A stretch of 64,000 nucleotides of DNA from Dicyema japonicum. Taxonomy: Eukaryota > Dicyemida > Rhombozoa > Dicyemidae. Of this stretch, positions 47,722-56,860 are shown one piece after another; the first letter of the stretch is position 1, and every line of letters begins with the position of its first letter. Position numbers and translations under genes: made by a program. The stretch lies in contig RDEW01000026.1 in the NCBI GenBank assembly GCA_011109175.1, positions 451,695 to 515,694 on the forward strand, in the 5' to 3' direction. Below the pieces are notes generated by a model that worked only from the letters and a program-made list of their open reading frames with translations, was not told the origin of the DNA and made no database searches.

Positions 47722-48970
47722 CCAGCGCTTCTCGATTCGTTTTGAGTTTGCAACCCCAAATTATAAATCTAAGAGAATTCGAATTTTATTCAAAAAATTA
47801 GTCAGGTTCCTTGAGACTTTTCATGTCTTTTAGTTTTAGTTAATTCTTCGAAGCGTGGTTTTTTGTTCGCTAATGCAATTCTGAGATCGTTTTCAGGAAT
47901 TAGAGCGTTTCGGTACTTATTTTTTCATATATAGTAGAGATGAATATTCAGATTCACATAGCCAAGTTGTTGCAAATGGAACCAGAACTTCCAGTGCATT
48001 TTTTGCAAGGGTCGGAAAACCAAATTGCAAACCGCACCAAAAAACCTCCAAAGAATTTGAATCGTATAACATTTTCAGTGATGTAGATGATTGCATTTCA
48101 ATCAAATTGTCTTTATTCTCCTTTCTATCCTCCATCTTTTCTATTTGAAAGCAAATGGGTTAACAATCCAGGCATCAGAATCTTTAATATTTCCGATTAA
48201 GAAATACCCACAAAATGAAAGTTTTAAACATTCAAGATGATTACTGATTTCTTTTTTAATATTTTTATCTAAAGTCGAGTTGAATTCAATAGAAATTTCA
48301 CCCAGCGTTGAAAAATTTCCAAAATTATTGTTTAGAATACGTCGAGTCCACAATAACAGTTTATTCCTGAAGGCACGTAGATTGTCAGAAGCATTTATAA
48401 TGCTCATCTTGAAAGATTCTACTCGTTAAGGTGATTGAATATGTCAGCCAAATATTCCACACAAATTACAAAATTTGGAGATTTGAAACAATCAGAGTTA
48501 ATTTCAAATAAAAATTGTTCGATATCACGTCTGAGAATTAAAAATCTTGTTAAAACACGGCCTCTTGACAGCCATCTAACATCAGTATGGATTGAAATCT
48601 TGATACAAGAATTCTTTATGTCTGAAACAACTTGTTAAGAATATCATCGTTGATACAATTAATTCGATCCCTGATACAACTATTAGGAAAAGGAATCTGC
48701 TGCAGTTTTCGAGAGGCGTCTGGACAGAACAGTTTTCACAATTTCCAATGCACACGGCTTAATAAGAGTCTCCGGAATAGTATGTAGCATCTTTGATTTC
48801 GCAACTTGATGTGCAAATTTGAATGACGCCAACAGTAACGGTTTGTCAATGGGGGTAAACCCAAGCTTCGGAAGAGTTCCTTAGATATCGTATCGTGCCC
48901 ATTTAGCCTTCAAACATTCAAAATCATTTCTGGCTTCGATTTTGATGTTAGCTGCGTGGCACAATGTGGT
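47722..48970 (-). mobile_element. hAT transposon, ZBED5/SCAND3-like transposase, decayed
   Basis: An end CAGCGCTTCTCGATTCG is at 47723. The minus strand carries, in order, LLASFKFAHQVAKSKMLHTI (near 48830), IHTDVRWLSRGRVLTRF (near 48590), YLADIFNHLNE (48445), KEISNHLECLKLSFCGYFL (48215) and the terminal EVFWCGLQFGFPTLAKNALE...PFATTWLCESEYSSL at 47917-48060. Many stops separate these. The TTWLCES stretch is the hAT dimerisation motif. Confidence 0.75.
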
Positions 48971-49240
48971 GTTTCGTGACTAATTGGTTGAAGTTAATGC
49001 TTGTTCGTCTGTTCCTCCTCTATCTTCCTATTAGAGTGGCGTCATGTGATCCACCTGTCTAGGTGTTGCCCAGTGCCAGGCCAGCACTAAAAAGGATCAT
49101 TTGCTCTCCCCACTCCACTGGAGGAATTTCCACAACTGCAAGTATGGACGTCTTACCCTTTATGTTGATTCCGGATGATATTTCTGTAGAAGTGGAAACT
49201 GGATACACTTAATTAGTTGTTTACTTTAACTAAAATTTTT

Positions 49241-52216
49241 ATGACGTTGTGGCTCACCAAGAGGTGTCATTTGGTTGTGCCTGTGCCCTACACAGCACAC
49301 ATGAAAAAGAACCACACTATTTCCCTATCGTCTCTCTTCAAGGAGATCTCGATGGCGACCATTGAGCGGGCACGAAGCTTTCGCTCCCAAGAATCCCTCC
49401 TGACATCCGGTGACATTGAACTAAACCCAGGGCCGCAGAATAGACCCATCAGAATCTTACAACTTAACATCAATGGAATCACCTCGAAACATACCGAATT
49501 GGCTGAGTACTTGGTTAAACACCGTATTGACATTGCCCTTCTACAGGAGTCACGTTTGTCTGCCTTCTCCCAAACACCAAAATTCAAATACTACTCTTTG
49601 CTCCGTTCTGAGCGATCAAATGGATCTCACGGTGGTGGCCTGGTCACCCTCATTCACAACTCCATCCCATTCACGGATACCACTGACCACACATTGACAG
49701 CGGCTTCTGATAAACATATGGAATTGCTATCAATCACCATCAATATTATGTCAACTCCTTACACAATTCTGAATATCTACATTCCCCCTTCGTCTTGCTG
49801 CCAGAAGAGTTACCGACCAAACCTAGAATTCCTTCAACTATACGAAAACATAGTTATTTGCGGCGATCTAAACGCTAAAGATCCACTATGGTTCCGAAAC
49901 CAGAATTCGGACCACAGAGGGAAACAAGTGATCTCTGAACTGGAACACCTAGTGATATTGAATAACCCCCGCCAACACACGAGATGTGGAACACGCCCTG
50001 GGGATCCTAACACGTCTCCCGACCTCTCCATATGCTCAGCTCCCCTTGCAAAATCGATCTACTGGGATGTCAGATATGACTTACCCTCAGATCATAACCC
50101 TATTCTGATCGACATCTTCTTGCATTTCGGACGAACTATGTCGAGGCGAACCTATGTGAACTACAAAAGGGCGAGATGGATCGACTTCACGGTTGACGTC
50201 GAAACGTCGCTGGAAAACTTCTCTGTGAATAATTTTACCTCTCCAGACAAAGCCATTGCACATTTCAACTCAGCCATCCTTTCGGCGGATAGAAAGCACG
50301 TCCCTAAAGGATTCATCCATGATTACAAACTATTTTTCAACAAAGAAATATTGGATCTCATCTGTGAGAGAAGACGCCTAAAACGTTCCCGAACAACCAA
50401 CCAGCAACTCCAAGATGAAATTTCTTCCCTAAACAAGAAGATAACCCACCTCATTACGGAGCTCAAAAAGGAGAAGTGGTCCACTTTCGTCTCTCGATTG
50501 AATCCAAAATCAAAACCCCAAAGTTTCTGGAGATTTATCAGAGAAATACAATCAAATCAAACCGAATCGAGCACAACCCATGGAGGTAGACTTGGAAAGG
50601 ACAACCAAACGAAAGATTTCCACTGCCAGGCAAATGACTTGATGACTCACTATTGCAAAATGAGTCATATTCCAATGAATAAAGAAAATCGACCTCATAT
50701 TACTAAACCCCCAAGGGTAACAAAGGCACGATTCGAAGTATCAGTAAGTCATGTTCAAAACCTCATTACAAACTCAAGAAACTCACCAGCCACGGGACCC
50801 GATCGGATCAGCATATTCCACCTAAAGCACCTCGGTCCAAACGGGCTCTTGGCACTTAAAGATATCTACGAATTCTCCATCAACAGGTGTTTCATCCCGA
50901 TGTTATGGAAGAAGTCGAACATTATCCCAATACTCAAGAACAACAAAGCCTCCTCCTTGCCCTCTTCGTTCAGGCCAATTTCCTTAACATCTGTTGTCTC
51001 AAAAATCCTCGAAAGGATCATTCTTAACGAAATCACCCCCTACCTCGACCTCTCCGACTCACAACATGGTTTCCGTCCTTTACACTCGACCACCACGCAC
51101 TTACTGACACTAACCCAATACATCTCCAACGGTTTCAACAACTGCAAACCCCCGGAACGAACTGTCTTGGCCTCTATTGACCTAACTAAAGCTTTCGACA
51201 GAATCTCCCGTGTGGTCCTCTGCAACAAGATCTATTCTTCAAATATTCCCTCTGTATGGAAGTCATGGCTCACAAATTTCCTCTCGGGAAGACTGGGTCA
51301 TACGTGTCTATATTCAAATCTATCAAGATATCGACTCCTACCAAACGGTGTTCCCCAGGGATCAGTCCTTTCACCCTCACTTTTCAACCTTTACGTCAAA
51401 GACATCCCAACAACCCAAAATACGTTACTATTGACATATGCCGATGATCTAGTAATCGCATCCAGGAGTGGCGATGTTCGACTGGCCACCGAAAAAGTGC
51501 AGTACCACCTGAACTTGCTATCCGACTGGATGAACTTAAACTGGATGAGTGTTTCCACCTCGAAGTCATCAGCTACCCTGTTCACAACCGATCGAAGACA
51601 ATTCAACCTAAACCCCACACTCTCGTTGGGTGACGAACCACTCCCCTTAAATAAATACCCGAAGATCCTTGGAGTTGTCTTCGATCCTTCACTCTGTTTC
51701 AACAGACAAGTGGAGGAAGTAATGACAAAAGCCAAGCGGAAACTTAACATATTACGGGCAGTAGCTGGCCACTCAAACGGTCAGCAAAAAGAAAACTTAA
51801 CTCTTCTCTACAAACAGTTCATCAGGACTACACTCAACTACGCCTCACCAAGTTGGGCCCCCTCAATCTCCTTGTCCCTTTCTCAAGAACTGCAGAAAGT
51901 GCAAAACTCGGCGCTGAGAATAATAACTGGCTGCTTAAAGTCAACCCCCACCGACCATTTACATTGGGAGTCGAAAATCCTCCCGCTCTATGACCACCTG
52001 GAAATGCGTAATTTACAATTCCTACGGCAGTCGTTCGACCCGAATCACCCAGTTCACGCTTTGCTAAGTAACAATAACCGCAGATACATACGCAGGACCC
52101 TCTTTGACCTACAAAGAGCCTTGTCGAAGATCACCCCCCCTCAAGAAGACTCAACTTGGACCCGCCGAATCCATGATTTTATCTCAACACGGGCCATTAA
52201 GGACACTTCAATATAA
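49241..52216 (+). CDS. LINE polyprotein: 2A-like motif, AP-endonuclease, reverse transcriptase
   Basis: 991 residues from the first ATG. Residues 1-56 are a short leader; 57-65 are GDIELNPGP. The endonuclease follows, about residues 68-290: ILQLNINGI, LLQESRL, LNIYIPPSS, ICGDLNAKDPLW and a final SDHNPI. A linker precedes the RT, about residues 500-790: PATGPDRISIFHLKHLGPNG, FRPISLTSVVSKILER, SQHGFRPLHSTTTHL, SIDLTKAFDRI (motif A), NGVPQGSVLSPSLFN (motif B), TYADDLVIASR (motif C at 733-736) and KILGVVFDPS. Catalytic residues are present. The TAA at 52214-52216 cuts off a C-terminal zinc-knuckle-like block that is open in the fragment at 31268. No ORF1 is seen upstream. Confidence 0.9.
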   Translation: MTLWLTKRCHLVVPVPYTAHMKKNHTISLSSLFKEISMATIERARSFRSQESLLTSGDIELNPGPQNRPIRILQLNINGITSKHTELAEYLVKHRIDIALLQESRLSAFSQTPKFKYYSLLRSERSNGSHGGGLVTLIHNSIPFTDTTDHTLTAASDKHMELLSITINIMSTPYTILNIYIPPSSCCQKSYRPNLEFLQLYENIVICGDLNAKDPLWFRNQNSDHRGKQVISELEHLVILNNPRQHTRCGTRPGDPNTSPDLSICSAPLAKSIYWDVRYDLPSDHNPILIDIFLHFGRTMSRRTYVNYKRARWIDFTVDVETSLENFSVNNFTSPDKAIAHFNSAILSADRKHVPKGFIHDYKLFFNKEILDLICERRRLKRSRTTNQQLQDEISSLNKKITHLITELKKEKWSTFVSRLNPKSKPQSFWRFIREIQSNQTESSTTHGGRLGKDNQTKDFHCQANDLMTHYCKMSHIPMNKENRPHITKPPRVTKARFEVSVSHVQNLITNSRNSPATGPDRISIFHLKHLGPNGLLALKDIYEFSINRCFIPMLWKKSNIIPILKNNKASSLPSSFRPISLTSVVSKILERIILNEITPYLDLSDSQHGFRPLHSTTTHLLTLTQYISNGFNNCKPPERTVLASIDLTKAFDRISRVVLCNKIYSSNIPSVWKSWLTNFLSGRLGHTCLYSNLSRYRLLPNGVPQGSVLSPSLFNLYVKDIPTTQNTLLLTYADDLVIASRSGDVRLATEKVQYHLNLLSDWMNLNWMSVSTSKSSATLFTTDRRQFNLNPTLSLGDEPLPLNKYPKILGVVFDPSLCFNRQVEEVMTKAKRKLNILRAVAGHSNGQQKENLTLLYKQFIRTTLNYASPSWAPSISLSLSQELQKVQNSALRIITGCLKSTPTDHLHWESKILPLYDHLEMRNLQFLRQSFDPNHPVHALLSNNNRRYIRRTLFDLQRALSKITPPQEDSTWTRRIHDFISTRAIKDTSI
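49409..49435 (+). other. 2A-like ribosome-skipping motif in LINE
   Basis: Codes for GDIELNPGP, which fits the D-x-E-x-N-P-G-P signature at which ribosomes skip the glycine-proline bond. The residues before it (ESLLTS) include the leucines often seen upstream of active 2A. The second LINE copy has GDIEQNPGP at 58349-58375 (-). Skipping is inferred from the motif. Confidence 0.8.
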
Positions 52217-52677
52217 CAAAGTCTTGGAGCGCTTCCCCCTGATATCAGTCCAACGGAACAATCGCTCCCGAGGAAGATCAGAATCGGACTGGCTCGCCTA
52301 CGATGTGGACACCACCCTTTTCTGGCTGGCAGAGTAGTTCGAGACCTTTTTCCCTGCCCTGGACCACCGGATGCAAAAGTCGAGGATCTCTGGGAGCGGC
52401 CTGTCAGGACTGCACGCTCTTTGATGGTCGCCGGCTTCCCACTTGCTGGCGAAGCCGGGGTTAATAATTTAACTTATTTCTCGGTGTATCCGGGAATAAT
52501 AAATAAAAATAAAATCATTTCCTGAACGTTTTCCATCAATAATTATCTTCGTAGAGCCATATTCAACATAGTCTTCTTTCCATTTTCGAATTTTAACACA
52601 CGTTGACATAATTAACCACGAGTTTTATTTTTTTATTCAAATTTTTCTAACATTTAATAATAAATTATAAGAAAATA

Positions 52678-52706
52678 TAAATGTATTTAATTTCCCTTAT
52701 TTTATT
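52678..52706 (+). repeat. 29-bp direct repeat, left copy, flanking the Tigger element
   Basis: TAAATGTATTTAATTTCCCT plus nine more bases is repeated perfectly at 53965-53993, directly outside the other end of the transposon. Confidence 0.85.
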
Positions 52707-52719
52707 ATAAGAATATATA

Positions 52720-53964
52720 CAGTAAACTCTCTCAAATTTGCCATTTTTGGTTTCAGCGAGATTGTGGCAAATTTAAGAATTGGCAGATTTTAGAATAAAA
52801 TTTTATTTGAATTTTTAATTAATTTATTAAAGGATAATTAAACTTTTAAAATTAATAAATTTTATTTTTAAGGAAAACAATATTTTTAACCAAAGAAACA
52901 AAAACTATTTAAATTTTATTAAAATAATACTCAATTCCCAATTGCCTCTTATTAGAATTTGTAATATTTTCTTTATATCTTCTATAGAAGTAATGAATTA
53001 GGCATCATTGACATTTTCAATGTTTCTAGAAGATAATTTTTAATCTTTCTTAATTTTAAAAGCATTTCAGCCTTGTTTAATGACCCATGTACTTCTACAC
53101 TACCGGATTCTTCTTGTTCCTCCATAGCAATTAATTTCTCTTCATCATCAATTGCATCCTTTTCACTGTAATCAATTGAAATAAATTCTTCGAATTCAAT
53201 AGGATCATAAATATCTGTTCTGGATACGATTTCATCTGTTACATTTATGTTAGTAAGTTCTGATTCGCATTCTGTACGTTCTAGACGTTTAAAACAGTTT
53301 GAAATTTTTTTGAATTTCACATCTTCCCATGCCATTTTTACAAAAAATACAGTATTCCTAAGATTTATCTTCTTATATGATTCATATACTGAGTTCTTCT
53401 CGCATTCCAATATATCCGTTAAATGTAGTAATTTATGCCTTGTAAAATGAACTTTGAATGATTTGATGATTTTCAGATCCATAAATCGAAAGATTCTGCC
53501 TTGTGTAATATTGAGAATCGTTCAATAAAGCACCTTAAATGTTAGAGTAAATAGTGTACCTTTTGATTCCATCCAATCTACTAGATTTTCATCAAGCTCC
53601 GGGTTTTTAATTTTTACAAGTTTTTAGTTTAGGATTTCTGTTTTTGAACTGAAATAAAAGCGATTCTGCATTCATTAATATTGCATTGACTGTTTTTCTT
53701 GAGATTCTCCTTTTAAAAATAGAAAAAAATCTGTTGCATTTCGTCTGACATGAAGCTGATTTATTGGTTTCTTTATACCCAATATTTCCACTTTTTGAGC
53801 AATTGAAAGTCTGGTGTAGCCTCCAACAGGAACATTCTGACCCATGCTTGCTTTAAATTATTTAGAATTTTAAAAATATTTAAAAAAATAAAAATAATTT
53901 TTAAAAATGTTGGCAAATTTCAGAATGGCAAATTTAAGAGTGGCATATTTGAGAGAGTTTACTG
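52720..53964 (-). mobile_element. Tigger-type transposon with both inverted ends
   Basis: The left end CAGTAAACTCTCTCAAATTT and the right end AAATTTAAGAG...GAGAGAGTTTACTG are inverted copies. TA flanks both sides (52718-52719, 53965-53966), the target of the Tc1/mariner/pogo superfamily. Extra subterminal repeats (TGGCAAATTT...) lie inside each end. The 1245-bp body holds only the 3' part of a transposase gene, so it is an internally deleted, non-autonomous copy related to the element at 1145. Confidence 0.85.
52982..53482 (-). pseudogene. Tigger transposase C-terminal remnant
   Basis: Open frame of 166 residues. KSFKVHFTRHKLLHLTD and NTVFFVKMAWEDVKFKKISN followed by CFKRL fit the Tigger/jerky-like segment (family ...W..V...TI.NCF...) after the catalytic core. 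An acidic region (DEEKLIAMEEQEESG) and the C-terminal helix follow. The catalytic DDE core and DNA-binding domains are absent. Confidence 0.75.
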
Positions 53965-53993
53965 TAAATGTATTTAATTTCCCTTATTTTATT
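53965..53993 (+). repeat. 29-bp direct repeat, right copy
   Basis: Perfect copy of 52678-52706; it begins at the TA that borders the transposon. Confidence 0.85.
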
Positions 53994-54300
53994 TGTTATC
54001 GAATCTGGATACCTGATAATATTAAACAGCCCTACATTCAATACAAAGACTCCCTACAGAGCGAATGACAGGAAATCGGTGTGAACATCTGACCACTTGG
54101 TTATGCCTCCTGAGATACGAGCTATTCAGAATTTCCCACACATAGTTGCAAGGTGACCGACAGTCTTCCTAGCTGAGTTACAATGTCCGCACTTAGTTTC
54201 TACGTCATCAAAACACAGGTTACGATCCTGAAGTAGACACAGTTTTCCTTCGGTTATGGGGGAGTGATTTCCATGCACTAGCTATCCGGAGGATTCACCA
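53994..54300 (-). mobile_element. R2/R4-like LINE zinc-finger fragment
   Basis: Minus strand near 54200: FDDVETKCGHCNSARKTVGH followed by LATMC, the CxxC...HLATxC finger of this LINE family (compare CPHCKSKSMSVDHLATRC at 63430-63480), then GGITKWSDVHT. Short, diverged piece. Confidence 0.6.
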
Positions 54301-54406
54301 ATATTCACTTCTGTGTCTTTCAAACACTAAAATAAAATAGTGAAGCGGTTTCTTCTCAATTTTCCAAATAGATATTCAGACGTCTTCCAAATTTATTTTT
54401 TATTTT

Positions 54407-54470
54407 TAAGCCTTTTCACGATAGCCATAGTATTTATAGCTCCGCATAGGCAGGACACACACTTTATTTC
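54407..54470 (-). repeat. SINE-B 3' tail fused to LINE
   Basis: 64 bp nearly identical to 42514-42582 (CATAGTATTTATAGCTCCGC, AGGCAGGACACACACTTTAT), the 3' tail of SINE B. It directly joins the LINE N-terminal fragment at 54471 with no other SINE sequence. Confidence 0.75.
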
Positions 54471-55550
54471 TCTTGTACACCATTATTGCCCCCTCTAACT
54501 CCACCTTTGCCCTCCTCAACTCTTTGAGGTCAAATTTGGGAACACGGAGTTTACTAATTAGCCCCTTTACTATAGCAGGTGCTTTTCCTCTAACCCTCTC
54601 GCAACACTACTTATGTGCCCCTCCAGTACTTCCAGCTCAGTCTGTTAAGCAATCTTGGCACAGATCTGCTCCTCCATTTACTGGGTGGTCTGGGCTTGTC
54701 CGTCAATTCCTCATAGGTGATCTGTGGTGCATACAGCACTAGGGAGATGTCACCCAGTGACCCTACTGGCTTAGCCTCCACCGCATAAGCCACAGCCTTA
54801 TTGATGCAGGTTAACACTACACCGTTAACCTTACAATGAGGAATCTTGCAGGTAAATCTACGGTCCTCAAGTGGGACATCTGCCGCTGCAGCGAGATTCC
54901 GCTCGAAGACCTCATAAAATGCTTGAGCTGCAACGTATCACAGCTTCTGGTGCTCGTTGCTCTCTTTGACAGTTGTGGTCACCTGGTCCCCGCCCCTTTA
55001 GACCAGTACCCTCTATGCCTACAGCCATCTTCTTGAGTTCACTCACATATATAGCAGTACTGAATCTGCCACTGCAGAGCTCCGCCAAGTATGGCCAACC
55101 ATTCCAGGGCATTCGAGATAGCCTGCTACGTACCTGCAGGACTACCTGCCTCGCCCATTCTTTTGGGTCATCACCCACAACGCTCTCGGATATGGCAAGA
55201 ATTACATTCATATTATCAGGTAACGCAAGTGACCCTTCTCCTTTTTTCCTTTCAACATTTTTGCCAACTCGACAGAGTTTTAACGCCACCGAATCAAAAA
55301 CACGTTGCATGTTTAATATAAATGTTATATAATATAAAAAAATATATAAATAATATAAGACTCGATTTTTTATCCGTTTTAAATTTTCATGACAATGAGC
55401 TCTTCGAAGAGCATCGCCTCCCTGACAAAAAAATCGCCAAATAGGGGCAATTCGCCCCTCTTTGAAAAACATTGAGCTAGACGAAAAAATATATAAACTG
55501 TTTAAACCGATCAAGTGTGTGGTGGAGGAAAGTATTATTGGTTTCATGGT
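54471..55550 (-). mobile_element. R2/R4-like LINE N-terminal fragment
   Basis: Minus strand. 55547-54912 has LALPDNMNVILAISESVVGD and EWARQVVLQVRSRLSRMPWN followed by GWPYLAELCSGRFSTAIYVS and EAVIRCSSS. 54910-54471 continues with the part matching 19260-19690 (MEEQICAKIA, then a G-rich EGGNNGV-like stretch). It ends abruptly at the SINE tail. Confidence 0.75.
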
Positions 55551-55810
55551 GGGAATAAAGCAAGTTCATCGGGATTTGTAGAAACCCTCGCCATTGTGGG
55601 CGCGTAGACATTAATTATGGATATAAAGGAATTATCAGTCCTCCCACTCTTAATCTGGAGTACTGCTATTCTGTCATTCACCCTCCACACTCTGTGGATT
55701 CTCCCATCAAGACATTTATGTATAGCAAAGCCAAGTCCGTAGTGGTTGCATTCGAAGTCTAGTAGTATAAGTCTAAACTTTCCGTTATTCTTTTCAACTG
55801 CATCCTTCAC
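55545..55810 (-). mobile_element. RTE-like endonuclease fragment, inverted
   Basis: KFRLILLDFECNHYGLGFAI, VWRVNDRIAVLQIKSG and IINVYAPTMARVSTNPDE match the endonuclease at 56095-56290 on the other strand (LILLPSDCHHYGMGFAVD, KMNDRICVIQLETG, IINVYAPTSPKVSKNP). The two pieces lie head to head. Confidence 0.7.
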
Positions 55811-55924
55811 TTTAGTCTCCTGTATACTGCATATAGTGACTTTATTTGAGTTAAGTCACTAATTTTTTTTGGTTGAGGTTGGTGATGCATTTCAAATTGC
55901 ACTAATGTTTTTTTACTCTTTTCA

Positions 55925-56860
55925 AACTCTCTGTTCACGCTTGCATCCTTCAACGTTCGAGGACTAAAGTCGTCAGTCAAAAGGAGGTCACTCTGCCAGG
56001 ATCTGAAACGATACAACATTACTATCTGCTCCCTACAAGAGACCAAAGTCAAAGAAGGACTTAACGAACAAAATACTGACTACGACCTTATCTTGCTTCC
56101 ATCGGACTGTCACCACTACGGAATGGGCTTTGCGGTGGATATCAGACGCCTGGAATATATAAAAAGAATATGGAAAATGAACGACAGAATTTGCGTAATT
56201 CAATTGGAAACTGGATCTAACTCTACAATTATAAATGTATATGCACCTACATCTCCAAAAGTCTCTAAAAACCCAACGGAACTGGATGACTTTTACAGTT
56301 CACTATCCACAACCCTTATGGAAATATCCACGAGCTATCTACTTTACATAAGTGGAGATTGGAACGCGAAGGTCGGAAAAGGGGCCCAAGAACTGAGCTT
56401 CATGGGTACCCGTGGGAGAGGTCGGAGGAACATGTCTGGAGCAACTATGGCCAACTTTGCGATTAGTAAACAATTATTCATTTGCAACACTATTATCCAG
56501 CTCGGAATTCAGAAATCCAGAGTATTCGGAACAAACAATTATACAATATGTTTGTAAAACCGGTTTTACTGTACAACTCTTCTACCTGGACACTCACAAT
56601 GTCTGAAATGGAAAGTCCGAACTCCTTTCATATAATGCAGCTCAGATACATTCTAAGAATTTCCTGACCAAAGCACATCTCAAACAAACACCTCTATTCC
56701 CATTACAATATCCACCCATTGGACGGAGAAATAAGAAGTAACAGATGGGACTTATTTGGTCACATCCTAAGAATGGACAGGAATACTCCCGCTAATCTCT
56801 CGATGGAACACCACTATGCTCCTCAACCGACATCGACTTTCCGGGGAAGACCATGTTGAG
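55925..56860 (+). mobile_element. RTE-like LINE with internal deletion of the RT
   Basis: The endonuclease starts with LASFNVRGLKSSV near 55945, then ICSLQETKVKEG, IINVYAPTSPKVSKNPTEL and YISGDWNAKVGKG, and runs to about 56495. There it passes straight into the 3' coding end: FVKPVLLYNSSTWTLTMSEM, QLRYILRIS, HPLDGEIRSNRWDLFGHILR and a FRGRP block near 56840. The whole RT core is missing. Confidence 0.75.

Larger units (their letters stand above)
49031..52525 (+). mobile_element. Nearly intact 2A-containing LINE (CR1/Jockey-like)
   Basis: A 3.5-kb non-LTR element. The 5' UTR begins near GTGGCGTCATGTGATCCACC (49031), a sequence also found at the 5' side of the minus-strand copy near 58520, and includes the block shared with 6716-6870. 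One long frame (49241-52216) encodes a 2A-like motif, AP-endonuclease and RT. The conserved C-terminal block (LARLRCGHHPFLAGR, DLWERP) follows in the same frame after a single TAA. The 3' end has GTGTATCCGGGAATAATAAA and an A-rich run at 52497-52515. It is clearly the youngest LINE here. Confidence 0.88.

Noticed and set aside
54973-55332. Plus-strand 119-residue frame
   Set aside because: Antisense to the LINE N-terminal fragment, which is supported by the copy at 18950.
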